DNA of 64,000 nucleotides, taken from contig JADJEI010000013.1 of NCBI GenBank assembly GCA_016709155.1, forward strand, positions 186,001-250,000. The letters run 5' to 3'. A model generated the notes under the pieces. It worked only from the letters and a program-made list of their open reading frames with translations, did no database searches and had not been told where the DNA came from. Position numbers and translations under genes: made by a program. This stretch comes from Ignavibacteriales bacterium. Its GTDB lineage: Bacteria > Bacteroidota > Ignavibacteria > Ignavibacteriales > Ignavibacteriaceae. Positions within the stretch are counted from its first letter, which is position 1, and each line of letters starts with the position of its first letter. Shown piece by piece: positions 27,779-37,713 of the stretch.

Positions 27779-29461
27779 TTATCTAAGCAAAATCATTTTC
27801 TTTGTTTCCACAAAACCACCTGCTCGAAGTTTATAGAAATAAATCCCCGATGATAATTGCGAAGCATTAAATTCAATCTCATAACTTCCTGAGACTTTAT
27901 ATTCATCCACCAACCTTGCAACTTCATTACCTAAAACATCATACACCTTCAATTGAACTATTGACTCATTGCCAATCTGATAATTAATTTTTGTTGATGG
28001 ATTGAAAGGGTTGGGGTAGTTTTGGGCTAACAGGTAATTCTTTTGTATACTAATTTCATTTTCTAACAACGTAGGATTACCTAAATTTCCAGCACAATCT
28101 ATTTTTGAAGCATAAATATCCCAATTACCAAAGCGATGATCCTGCCAAGTTATTATAGCGCCGGCTTTACCGTCACTTACTATTTGGGCAAATGCTTGAT
28201 CACCAGTTGCTGTACAGATCGGAACACCATCCAATTTCCATTGAATTACACCATCCTGATTTACTCTTTGTGCATAAATACTTCCTTGATCTCCACCATC
28301 ACCCCAAGTAATAATAGCGCCTCCGCTTTCATCTTCAACAAGTTGGGGATCACTTTGTTCGAATGGAGTAGTACAAATTGGTATTCCATTCGTTGTCCAC
28401 TCTACAACTCCATCTGCATTAATTTCTTGCGCATAGATATCGGAATTTAAACCATTTCGATAATCATTCCAGCAAATGATAGCGCCACCGTGATTATAGC
28501 CTACAATTGCAGGTGAATAGCCTCGAGCTGGATATCTGCAAACAGATTCTCCATTTATTTTCCATTGAACAACGCCACTAGAATCAATTTTTTGAGTAAA
28601 TATTTCTTGAATCCCGTTTCGAAAATCTTCCCACGTTATAATTGCACTGCCACTGTTATTAGAGATAATTTGAGTATTTTTTTGAGTCTGTGTAGATGTA
28701 CAAATAGGTACTCCATTCGCATTCCATTTAACTAAGCCATTTGAATTGATACTTTGTGCATAAATATCAGAAAAAGATTCACTGCGACTATCTTCCCATA
28801 CTATTATTACCCCTCCGTTTATATCACTCACAACTTTAGGCGAACCTTGAGAATGCTCGTAATTACAAACCAAAATACCATTTAATGCCCACTGAATCAT
28901 CCCCTCTGAATTTATATGCTGTACATAAATATCACTATTCGTCAATATGCGAGAATCTTCCCAGGTGACTATAGCCCCGCCTTTATTATCACTTGTTATT
29001 GTCTGATGTTTCTGATTATTATCCTCTACACAAATCGCTACCCCATTTGTTATCCATTGCACAGTGCCGGTTGAATCAATCCTTTGTGCATAAAGGTCAT
29101 AATCTTCACCATTCCTGAGATCCTGCCAGACAATAATACAACCGCCATTCATATCACTAGTTATTCGCGGACGTACATATCCCGCGGCAGTCCTTTCACA
29201 CACAACCACACCCTCAAGCGGCCAGCGAATTGTTCCATTTGAATCTATTCTTTGTGCATAAATATCAAAATTATAAAGAATCCCGCTTCGCTCATCAATC
29301 CAGATGATTATAGCACCCCCCTTACCATCGCTAATCATTTGAGGATAGTACTGATCATTAATAATGGTGCATATCGGATTATTTACACTTGGGTCACTTG
29401 ACCACTGAGCGAGTATATTTAAGGCATATACACTTGTGAGAATTATAACCAATCGTTTCAT
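27779..29461 (-). CDS. T9SS-secreted protein with eight propeller-like repeats
   Basis: A 560-residue exported protein: signal peptide (ending NILAQ), then eight repeats of about 50 residues, each with GGAIITWQD-x-R, DIYAQRID and G-VQW-x-NGV-IC. The cysteine in the last motif recurs in each unit. The repeats probably form a beta-propeller. The C-terminus (LLAQNYPNPFNPSTKINYQI to FVETKKMILLR) is a type A T9SS sorting domain, so the protein is expected to reach the cell surface or medium. The binding target is unknown. It converges with the MBL gene. Confidence 0.9.
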   Translation of the reverse strand: MKRLVIILTSVYALNILAQWSSDPSVNNPICTIINDQYYPQMISDGKGGAIIIWIDERSGILYNFDIYAQRIDSNGTIRWPLEGVVVCERTAAGYVRPRITSDMNGGCIIVWQDLRNGEDYDLYAQRIDSTGTVQWITNGVAICVEDNNQKHQTITSDNKGGAIVTWEDSRILTNSDIYVQHINSEGMIQWALNGILVCNYEHSQGSPKVVSDINGGVIIVWEDSRSESFSDIYAQSINSNGLVKWNANGVPICTSTQTQKNTQIISNNSGSAIITWEDFRNGIQEIFTQKIDSSGVVQWKINGESVCRYPARGYSPAIVGYNHGGAIICWNDYRNGLNSDIYAQEINADGVVEWTTNGIPICTTPFEQSDPQLVEDESGGAIITWGDGGDQGSIYAQRVNQDGVIQWKLDGVPICTATGDQAFAQIVSDGKAGAIITWQDHRFGNWDIYASKIDCAGNLGNPTLLENEISIQKNYLLAQNYPNPFNPSTKINYQIGNESIVQLKVYDVLGNEVARLVDEYKVSGSYEIEFNASQLSSGIYFYKLRAGGFVETKKMILLR

Positions 29462-29789
29462 ACTAACTCCACATAGTTAATAAATCGCTTGGGTTAAACG
29501 TAAATAATAATTTCATAATTGTCCAGCGAATATTTTGGTAACTCTAAGATAATAAATCCCGCCAAAGTAAAGAGTAAATATATCGGGGCTGCTGCACAAG
29601 CTGATTCATTAACCGTAATTCTTCTTTTTTATTTACTTAACCTGTACATCAGTCACTTAGAATATTAATTGGATTTGATTTACATTTTAGTCAATAAGGG
29701 AAACTAATCATATTATTTCGTTCTCAACAAAACCAATTTTTGTTCGAATATCTCTATAAGAAATAAATAATTATTCTTAAGGTTTTGTA
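29462..29789. other. 328-nt region between divergent genes
   Basis: It must hold the promoters of the T9SS protein gene (minus strand) and of the TonB-domain gene (plus strand). The text is AT-rich and I see no clear consensus promoter, repeat or small gene in it. Confidence 0.4.
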
Positions 29790-30188
29790 ATGAAATTAAA
29801 ATTTACTTTTGCATTGTTCTACACTTTAGTGCTGTTTCTGCTTTTAGGTGCAATGGCATTTTCTCAATCAAAGTCTTCCGATGATAATGGATATTTAGCC
29901 TTTGCTTCAGTGATGCCCGAACTGCAAGGAGGAATGAGTGTATTGATAAAAAAAATTAATTATCCTACTATCGCTAAGCAAACCGGGCTCGAAGGAAAGG
30001 TATTCGCAATGGCTTATGTCAATGAAAAAGGCAATGTAGATGAAGTCAAAATCATTAAAAGTTTAGGAGGCGGCTGCGATGAAGAAGTGATTAGAGTTCT
30101 TTTTGCGTCCAAGTTCAAACCGGGAATGCACGAAGGTAAACCCGTAAAAGTAAAAACAACGATATCTGTGGTTTTCAAATTGAAATGA
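29790..30188 (+). CDS. Exported single-domain TonB C-terminal family protein
   Basis: A 132-residue protein with a signal peptide or anchor (about 1-26, ending MAFSQ) and then a TonB C-terminal domain (YPTIAKQTGLEGKVFAMAYV, GNVDEVKIIKSLGGGCDEEV, FKPGMHEGKPVKVKTTISVV). TonB normally has a long proline-rich linker to span the periplasm; here it is absent, and there are no exbB/exbD genes nearby. Such stand-alone domains are common in Bacteroidota and their partners are not clear. It is 7 nt from the chemoreceptor gene, suggesting cotranscription. Confidence 0.85.
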   Translation: MKLKFTFALFYTLVLFLLLGAMAFSQSKSSDDNGYLAFASVMPELQGGMSVLIKKINYPTIAKQTGLEGKVFAMAYVNEKGNVDEVKIIKSLGGGCDEEVIRVLFASKFKPGMHEGKPVKVKTTISVVFKLK

Positions 30189-30195
30189 GTTAAAG

Positions 30196-32274
30196 ATGAA
30201 AAAATTTCGTGATATAACTTTTAGAGCTAAAATTCAGACTACCCTTTTCGCAGTCGCCGTAATAGCAACATTGATGGTTGTAAATAACCTTATTAATTTT
30301 TACACTATTACTTCAATAAACGAAGCTTTAAACACAAAAATTATTGTATCCCGCGATCATTTATCTCAATTAAAAACTGAATTCCAGGATTTACAATTGA
30401 ACTTATTGAAATTTTCAATCACTGGATTTGAGGATCAGTTCAATACCAATTTCAAAAGGGTCGAAAAGGATAAACAAAAAATTTTGGAAGTTATGAATAT
30501 TCTTAGAGATTCGACTATGAGAGAAATATTTGAAAATAATTCTAAAGATCTTGATGGCATTTTAAATGAATATTTTGGATTGGTTGTGGACGGAACGTTA
30601 AGTGCAGCCGCAATGAAAGACTTTGAGATGGCTTCTTATATTGCCACTTCCTCTGGAGAAGAACTGAGTAAGAAATTTAATGATCAACTAAACGAGGTAA
30701 CTTCAAATATAGAAAAACTAAAAAGTGAATATGAAGAGCAAGCCCAGATGACAATGTCACGGGCTTTAATTGGGATGATTGCCGGGATGATAATTGGTAC
30801 ACTCGTCTTTTTAATTTCCTTTTTTAAAATTATACCCACAATGACAAAACCTGTTAGTAAATTCAAAGAATTACTTCACGAATATTCACTCGGAAATTTT
30901 ACCGGTACAATGGAATGTAAAAACAATGATGAATTTGGTCAAATGACAAACATGCTGAATAAACTTCGCGAATCACAGCTTGAAAAGATTTCGGCTGCTG
31001 AAAAAATTGCAGCGGGTGATCTCGAGGTAAAACTGCATTCTCTTTCCGAAAATGATCTGCTTTCTGAAAGCTTTGAGAAAATGCTTGATAACCTTCAAAA
31101 ACTTGTTCTCGAAATAAATCAACTCACAGACGAATCAATCAAAGGCAACAGCAGTGCCCGTGGAAGTACGGAAACTTTACAAGGCGGATATAAAAAAATA
31201 ATTGAAGGAATGAATGGTACTCTTGATGCTGTTTATGACCCTATCAATGAGGCAGTAAGGGCACTGGAAAAAATAGCCGCAGGTGATTTAACCGTTGAAA
31301 TAACGAAAAATTATCAGGGAGATCATCAAAGAATAAAAAATTCAATTAATCATGCTTCTGAATCACTTAGCAAAACATTAAAAGAAGTTTCAAAAGTTGT
31401 AAGTGCAGCTGTAAATTCTGCGGATGAAATAAACTCCAGTACAGAAGAAATGGCTGCAGGCGCACAAGAACAAAGCGCACAAGCTGGCGAAGTTGCAATT
31501 GCGGTTGAAGAAATGTCAAAAACAATTTTTGAAACAACACGTAACACTACTGAAGCGGCTGAGGTGAGCAGGAATGCTGGAACTACTGCAAGAGATGGCG
31601 GAAAGGTGGTCGAAGAATCAATCGCACGCATGGGCAGAATAGTGGAAGTTGTTAGTAAAAGTTCAGCAACCGTTATTGAACTTGGTAAAAGCAGTAATGA
31701 AATTGGCGAAATAATAAAAGTGATTGACGACATTGCAGATCAAACTAATCTACTTGCTTTAAACGCAGCTATAGAAGCAGCTCGCGCCGGCGAACAAGGC
31801 AGGGGGTTTGCAGTTGTGGCGGACGAAGTCCGAAAGCTTGCAGAGCGAACAACAAAAGCAACAAAGGAAATCGCTGGAATGATTAAACGCATTCAGACTG
31901 ATACTGCTGACGCTGTGGAATCAATGAAGCTTGGGACTGAGGAAGTGATACATGGTAAGCAACTTGCAGAAAAAGCGGGCAGTTCATTGAAGCAAATAAT
32001 TACAGGAGCTGAAAATGTCGCTGATATTGTTTCACAAGTCGCTGCGGCAAGTGAACAGCAGTCACGAACCTCTGAGCAAATTTCGCAGAGCATCGAACTT
32101 ATAACAAATGTTACGCAACAAAGTGCTGTCGGAGTTAGTCAAATAGCTCATGCAGTTGAAAATTTAAATGATCTTACCAATAATTTGCAAAAACTGATTC
32201 AAAACTTTAAGCTCGACGAAGTGTTTATCCGTGAACAAAATATTAATTATCGAACGGTTATGCCTGTTGAGTAG
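30196..32274 (+). CDS. Methyl-accepting chemotaxis protein
   Basis: A 692-residue receptor. TM1 covers about 13-37 and TM2 about 193-216, enclosing a helical periplasmic sensor with no PAS/Cache pattern. A HAMP domain follows (MTKPVSKFKELLHEYSLGNF), then further HAMP-like units containing EKIAAGDLEVKL and LEKIAAGDLTVEI. The cytoplasmic signalling tip is IDDIADQTNLLALNAAIEAA plus ARAGEQGRGFAVVADEVRKL, the CheA/CheW contact region. No che genes lie nearby. A clear terminator follows. Confidence 0.95.
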   Translation: MKKFRDITFRAKIQTTLFAVAVIATLMVVNNLINFYTITSINEALNTKIIVSRDHLSQLKTEFQDLQLNLLKFSITGFEDQFNTNFKRVEKDKQKILEVMNILRDSTMREIFENNSKDLDGILNEYFGLVVDGTLSAAAMKDFEMASYIATSSGEELSKKFNDQLNEVTSNIEKLKSEYEEQAQMTMSRALIGMIAGMIIGTLVFLISFFKIIPTMTKPVSKFKELLHEYSLGNFTGTMECKNNDEFGQMTNMLNKLRESQLEKISAAEKIAAGDLEVKLHSLSENDLLSESFEKMLDNLQKLVLEINQLTDESIKGNSSARGSTETLQGGYKKIIEGMNGTLDAVYDPINEAVRALEKIAAGDLTVEITKNYQGDHQRIKNSINHASESLSKTLKEVSKVVSAAVNSADEINSSTEEMAAGAQEQSAQAGEVAIAVEEMSKTIFETTRNTTEAAEVSRNAGTTARDGGKVVEESIARMGRIVEVVSKSSATVIELGKSSNEIGEIIKVIDDIADQTNLLALNAAIEAARAGEQGRGFAVVADEVRKLAERTTKATKEIAGMIKRIQTDTADAVESMKLGTEEVIHGKQLAEKAGSSLKQIITGAENVADIVSQVAAASEQQSRTSEQISQSIELITNVTQQSAVGVSQIAHAVENLNDLTNNLQKLIQNFKLDEVFIREQNINYRTVMPVE

Positions 32275-32309
32275 GTGATTCAATAGGAGTCATGTGAATA
32301 ATTTAAATG

Positions 32310-32337
32310 CCCGTCAAATTATTGATGGGTTTTTTTT
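32310..32337 (+). terminator. Rho-independent terminator after the chemoreceptor
   Basis: CCCGTCAA and TTGATGGG pair (one G-T) around ATTA, followed by eight T. It begins 36 nt after the stop codon. Confidence 0.85.
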
Positions 32338-32494
32338 GTTATTCAACCAACGATTAAACACTTTTCCCGGCTCAAAAGTTGACCTCACTAACTTACTATC
32401 TGAAAATATTTCCATAATTTTACTTTTAAGAAATAGTCAAACATAATTTAGATAGACTATAAATTATTTTTAAAGGAAAACAAGGAGAAGTGAT

Positions 32495-33885
32495 ATGACA
32501 CACCGAATTGAAAAAGACACAATGGGTGAAATCGAAGTTCCATCAGATAAATATTACGGCGCTCAAACCGCCCGCTCGTTAATGAACTTTAAAATAGGGG
32601 AGAGAGATTTCCACGCGAGTTAATCCGTGCACTTGGAATATTAAAAAAGGCTGCCGCACTAACTAATAAAGAACTCGGCACACTGCCTGCAGATAAAGCT
32701 GATCTAATTGTCAAAGCTGCCGACGAAGTTATTGAGGGAAAACTTGATGAACATTTTCCATTGGTCGTTTGGCAAACTGGGAGCGGTACGCAGACAAATA
32801 TGAATGCAAATGAAGTTATCTCAAATCGTGCAATTGAAATTGCCGGCGGTGAAATGGGAAGTAAAAAACCCATCCATCCAAATGATGATGTAAACAAAGC
32901 GCAATCCTCGAACGATACTTTCCCCACTGCAATGCACATTGCCGCCGTTGAGGAAGTCCATCGCAGATTAATTCCAATGGTTACAAAACTTCGCGATGCT
33001 CTTGCCGTCAAAGAAAAAGAATTTAAAGACATAATTAAAATCGGAAGAACGCATTTGATGGATGCAGTTCCATTAACACTCGGACAGGAATTCAGCGGAT
33101 ATGTTCAAATGCTTAATAACGGTTTGGATAGAATAAATGCCGCACTTCCAAGATTATATGAGTTAGCTCTCGGCGGTACAGCCGTTGGCACAGGATTAAA
33201 CACCCACCCCGAGTTTGCTGTTAAATCTGCCGGGCACATCGCAAAGCTGACAGGAAAGAAATTCGTTACTGCACCTAATAAATATGAAGCACTCGCAACG
33301 CACGATGCACTTGTTGAATTCAGCGGTGTGTTAAAAACGCTTGCCGCCTCCTTAATGAAAATTGCAAATGATGTTCGCTGGCTTGGCAGTGGTCCACGCT
33401 GCGGCTTAGGCGAACTTAATCTACCTGAAAATGAACCGGGTAGTTCTATCATGCCGGGAAAAGTAAACCCCACCCAAAGCGAAGCAATGACGATGGTATG
33501 TGCACAGGTATTTGGAAATGATGTTGCAGTTAACTTCGGCGGTGCGATGGGTAATTTCGAGTTGAATGTTTTTAAACCTGTTATCATTTTCAATGTGCTT
33601 AATTCAATAAGATTAATCTCTGATGCCTGCGGAAGCTTTACAGATAATTGTGTCGTTGGAATTGAAGCGAACAAAACGAATATCAAAAAGCATTTAGACA
33701 ACTCGTTGATGCTGGTAACTGCACTCAATCCTCATATAGGTTATGACAACTCAGCTAAAGTTGCAAAGAAAGCTCATAAGGAAAACACCACCCTTAAACA
33801 AGCAGCTATGGATCTTGGCTTGTTGACACCAGAAAAGTTTGATGAAGTGGTAAGACCGGAGAAAATGGTTGGACCGGGGAAATAA
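32495..33885 (+). CDS. fumC: Fumarate hydratase class II, one frameshift near the start
   Basis: The gene starts at ATG 32495 with AAGGAG six nt upstream and begins THRIEKDTMGEIEVPSDKYY, GAQTARSLMNFKIG, the class II fumarase N-terminus. The frame breaks at a run of four G (32597-32600); five would give the expected KIGGERFPRELIRALG. The rest contains VVWQTGSGTQTNMNANEVIS and the signature GSSIMPGKVNPTQSEAM. Joined length is about 464 residues, normal for FumC. It interconverts fumarate and malate in the TCA cycle. A homopolymer sequencing error is the likely cause of the break. Confidence 0.9.
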
Positions 33886-33936
33886 AATATAAATTTGCTG
33901 CCAGACTGAACTTGTCGAAGACTGACATAATCTAAT

Positions 33937-33972
33937 TGTCACACTTAGAGGGAATAACCACTGAGTGTGACA
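33937..33972. repeat. Intergenic inverted repeat, possible two-way terminator
   Basis: TGTCACACTTAG (33937-33948) pairs with CTGAGTGTGACA (33961-33972), 11 Watson-Crick pairs and one G-T, around a 12-nt loop. It lies between the convergent fumC and the small exported protein gene. The adjacent text CTGAACTTGTCGAAGACTGA looks like part of a dispersed intergenic repeat. Confidence 0.6.
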
Positions 33973-33990
33973 GTTAAATATTAAAAATAA

Positions 33991-34416
33991 TTACTTAGAA
34001 ATAATTTCAATCAAAGCGCTTGCTACCGTTCTATCCTTGTTGTCTAACAGGAACACGCGATATAATCCCGGTTCGGTAAACTTCATATCGCTGTCGGAAT
34101 TTTTCTCAAAGAAGACGTAGCTCATATCACGTTCGATTGTATAATCAAACTTTTTATAAAATTCAAAGTCCTTATTTCTTTCATTGAATTTGTCAAACTG
34201 AATATGAACATCCGTAAGGTTGAGCGCATTATCTGATTTCACCATTACGGTCAAATAACCTGTTGTGAATCTATCGCTAACTCCAACCTCGCCATCATTC
34301 GAATCATATCTTTCACAGAAGTAAAGAACAGGTTCACTTTGAGCAAAAACTGTAGTAAGCGATCCTGAAACAAAAAGCACGCAAAGAGCAAAGAGAAATA
34401 AAATTTTCTTTTTCAA
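33991..34416 (-). CDS. Small exported protein of unknown function
   Basis: About 141 residues with a signal peptide (KKKILFLFALCVLFVSGSLT to VFAQ). TTG at 34416 is preferred as start because AAGGATATTCAG precedes it and the signal peptide then has the normal length; an ATG 12 codons upstream (34452) is also open. The mature part (VLYFCERYDSNDGEVGVSDR, GLYRVFLLDNKDRTVASALI) is beta-rich and resembles small periplasmic Ig-like domains. I do not recognise a named family. Confidence 0.7.
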   Translation of the reverse strand: MKKKILFLFALCVLFVSGSLTTVFAQSEPVLYFCERYDSNDGEVGVSDRFTTGYLTVMVKSDNALNLTDVHIQFDKFNERNKDFEFYKKFDYTIERDMSYVFFEKNSDSDMKFTEPGLYRVFLLDNKDRTVASALIEIISK

Positions 34417-34564
34417 CTGAATATCCTTTTTTTTAATTGTTGAAATGAACATACCTGAATAATGGGTTACTAAAAAATGAAACGGAGTTTATTTTAGGGT
34501 AAGAATTATAGCATTATTGCTGGAAGAAATCATTATTTTTGATTTCAAAAATCTGGAATAAGTT

Positions 34565-35314
34565 TTGGATAATTGGAATGGAATAGTATCACTTTTATTT
34601 GCTTGCATAGAATTTCTGTTGCTTTTCAATCTTATCGTATTTATCGAGAAGAATCGAATCAATGTTATTGCAATGATAATGATTGCACTGCTTGCATCAT
34701 ATCAGACTATGGAATTTTTAATGTGCCAGGCAGGCTTACAGGCTTCATTTTATCCATATCTTGCATTTGTGGTAATAAGTTTTCTTCCGCCATTAAATTT
34801 GTATTTGTCGCTTACACTAACTTCAAATAATGAACTAAATAAAAATTATTTTTTGATTTTCATTCCGGCAATTACATTTTCAATCTATTACTTATTCGTT
34901 ATTCCTAAATTTGCCGTAACAAGCTGCACTGTTTTATATGCAAGCTATCATTATCCTTTAGGGGATTTGTTTGGTGCATTTTATTATTTGCCAATTTTGA
35001 TTTCGATAGCCTTACTAGTAAAATTTCTTCGTCAGGTTGGACTTGAAAATGGCAAAGCAAAGTCTATGTCGTCAAAACTGCTTGCCAAAGTTTTACTTTT
35101 TGGATCAATCTTTATCAGCGTTCCGGTTTTAGTTGGATTTACCTTAATGTTCGCCGGCAATTATTCGGTCATCTCTGCGATGGAAAGTATATTGTGCAAG
35201 TTTGCATTTGTGTACGCAGTGTGCTTAAGTTTTATTTGTTTATATAATTCACCTTTTAACGATGGACGAAATTATTTTAAATATTTATTTCGTAGTAAAC
35301 AACGGCATAGTTGA
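34565..35314 (+). CDS. Seven-helix membrane protein of unknown function
   Basis: A 249-residue protein, almost entirely hydrophobic, with about seven helices (for example LLFNLIVFIEKN, AMIMIALLASYQTMEF, FLIFIPAITFSIYYLFVI, ILISIALLVKFL). The layout resembles the 7TM sensor module of some histidine kinases, but no kinase domain follows. Start is TTG 34565. The last 53 nt overlap the next gene. Function not recognised. Confidence 0.65.
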   Translation: MDNWNGIVSLLFACIEFLLLFNLIVFIEKNRINVIAMIMIALLASYQTMEFLMCQAGLQASFYPYLAFVVISFLPPLNLYLSLTLTSNNELNKNYFLIFIPAITFSIYYLFVIPKFAVTSCTVLYASYHYPLGDLFGAFYYLPILISIALLVKFLRQVGLENGKAKSMSSKLLAKVLLFGSIFISVPVLVGFTLMFAGNYSVISAMESILCKFAFVYAVCLSFICLYNSPFNDGRNYFKYLFRSKQRHS

Positions 35315-35591
35315 AGAATTCAGAGCCGTCTCCTACAAACACGATGGCAGCGATGATAAAAAAATTGAATTCTTAAAAAGTCACGCTAAAGAAGATTTTA
35401 ATAAATCTATCTTCTTTGACGCACCTTCGGACAAGAATGGAAAATTTATGAGCTATAATAAATTTTATAAACTTGAAAAACGCGGAATGCATATTCAACT
35501 GTTCGAAGAAATTTTTGAAAAGTTCGGTGTACCCGAACATCCATTGATTTGTGTAACTCCCGTAGTTGATGGTGAGATTTATTCACAATAA
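35262..35591 (+). CDS. Small protein of unknown function
   Basis: A 109-residue acidic/basic mixed protein (DEIILNIYFVVNNGIVEEFR at the start, GVPEHPLICVTPVVDGEIYS at the end). The composition looks like a real soluble protein and it starts inside the end of the seven-helix gene, in a different frame, implying coupled translation. No family recognised. Confidence 0.55.
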   Translation: MDEIILNIYFVVNNGIVEEFRAVSYKHDGSDDKKIEFLKSHAKEDFNKSIFFDAPSDKNGKFMSYNKFYKLEKRGMHIQLFEEIFEKFGVPEHPLICVTPVVDGEIYSQ

Positions 35592-35610
35592 CTAAAATTT
35601 CAAAAAAGAA

Positions 35611-37696
35611 ATGAAAAAATTATTTTTTCGTTCGATAATATTTTTAATAACAATAACATTTTTAGGAAGTGCCTTGTACATTTCAGATAACCCAAAAAGC
35701 AGTTAAACAAAAAGCACAGTTTCAATTGAAACAAAATGAACTTGATAAATTTTACTCAGACAAAAAGCTTGGCTCATTTGTTGAAAATGGGAAAACATAT
35801 TTTAGATTATTTACTCCAAATGCCGAAAAAGTTTCTCTCGTAATCTTTGATAAAGTTGATGAAGTAAATGGGAAAGAATATGAAATGTCAAGAGATGAAA
35901 ATGCCGTGTGGGAAACTTCACTTTATGGTGAACTTTTCGGGAAGTTTTACAACTTTGCCGTAAAGCATAAAAATAAAAACGCTGTGATTTGCCTTGATCC
36001 TTATGCAAAGGCGGTGGCAAGCTATAATACATATTTTACTCCACGAAAATCCATTATTGTAAAAGAAGATAATTACGATTAGCAGAATGATGAATGGATA
36101 CAAAGAGATTGGCGCGATCTAATCGTTTACGAAATGCATATTCGTGACATGACTGAGCACCCCTCCTCTGGTGTTACTAAACGAGGAACTTACAAGGGCT
36201 TAATTGAAAAGGAAAAACCGGCGGAATAGATTATATAAAAAATCTGGGCGTAAATACTGTAGAGCTTTTACCTGCTCAGGAATTTGCAAACATCGAAATT
36301 CCATTTAAAGATTCTCTGCGTGGAAAGTATAACACTTGGAATCCATACGAACGCAACCATTGGGGATATATGACCGCTGCATTTTTTGCGCCCGAGTCAT
36401 ATTACTCTGAAAATGTTCGTGAGATAGAAATGAATAAATGGAGCGGCGCTGATGCAGAAGCTGTCAACGATTTTAAGGATATGGTGAAAGCGTTTCATAA
36501 AGAAAATATTGCTGTAATTATGGATGTTGTATATAATCATCTTTCCGAATATGAGTATGGTAATTTAAAAGAAATTGATAAAGAATATTTTTTCAGATTA
36601 AATGAAAAGGGAAATTGCACGGAAGTAAGCGGATGCGGTAACGATCTTAAAACTGAAAGACCAATGCTTCGCCGCTTAATTATTGAAAGTATTTTATATT
36701 GGATGAAAGAGTATCACGTTGATGGCTTCCGTTTTGATCTTGGAAAACTAATAGACTGGGAGACTATCGAAACAATAATCTATGAAGCAAAAAAAATAAA
36801 TCCCTTTGTAATCTTTGTCTGCGAACCATGGGGCGGGGGATATGATCCGGCTGGATTTTCTTTGCGCGGGTGGGGTGCATGGAATGATCAAATTAGAAAT
36901 GGAATAAAAGGTGAAAATCCGATTAACGGTCCTGGCTGGATTTTCGGAAATTGGTATGGAAATAATTCTCCGCAAAGAATTAAAAGTTATGTGAACGGAA
37001 CTCTTACAAAAGATTCGCTTGGCTTATTTCAAGAAGCAAGTCACTCTGTAAACTATCTCGAATCTCATGATGGTTATTCTTTTGGCGATTTTATCAGAAT
37101 AGCCCTTCGTGATGTTAGACCGGATGAGATAATTAGCGACATTGATAAAAATGTTAAGCTTACTCCAACACAACTGAAGCTTAACAAACTTGGTGCACTG
37201 TTCCTTTTCACTTCGCGTGGAATTACAATGATTAGTGAAGGGCAGGAGTTTGCACGAAGCAAAGTTATTCCTCTCACAAATCAAAACGATCTGCATCGAG
37301 GAATGATTGATCACAATACTTACGATAAAGATAACGATGCAAATTATATTAATTATAATCATCACAAAGTTGAATCAGGATTTATGGGATTTCTATAAAG
37401 GCTTAATCGAACTGAGGAAAGAATTTAAATCATTCAGAAGAGCAGAATATGATGATGTTATTTTCATACCTGTTCACGATAATGATTTTGCACTCGGTTA
37501 TGAAGTGAAACACAAAAATGAGGATTTCGTAGTCTTGTTTAATGCTAATCCATTAAAAGAGGTTGTTGCCGAACTGCCAGCAGGTAAATGGGATGTTCTA
37601 GTTAATTCAGAAAAAGCCGGGATAGAGGTGATTGAAACAGTTAATGGAATAATTTCCGTCCCCTCATCGTCTGGTTTGGTTTTAAAGAAAAATTAG
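35611..37696 (+). pseudogene. Pullulanase/debranching-type GH13 enzyme, four breaks
   Basis: The pieces together encode a signal peptide (KKLFFRSIIFLITITFLGSA), a CBM48 domain (FVENGKTYFRLFTPNAEKVS) and a GH13 barrel (WNPYERNHWGYMTAAFFAPE, VYNHLSEYEYG, nucleophile in DGFRFDLGKL, acid/base in FVCEPWGGGYD, LESHDGYSFGD) with a C-terminal domain to 37696, typical of pullulanases that cut alpha-1,6 links. The frame changes at about 35660-35705, there is a TAG at 36080-36082 (expected Trp), and the frame changes again at an A-run 36213-36217 and near 37366. Three indels plus a nonsense codon make real decay more plausible here than for single-break genes. Confidence 0.8.
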
Positions 37697-37713
37697 TCAA
37701 TAATTCTTTAACT

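Noticed and set aside
33105..33728. 207-codon minus-strand open frame inside fumC
   Set aside because: It is the antisense of a well-conserved fumarase region and reads as low-complexity Ser/Pro/Leu text.
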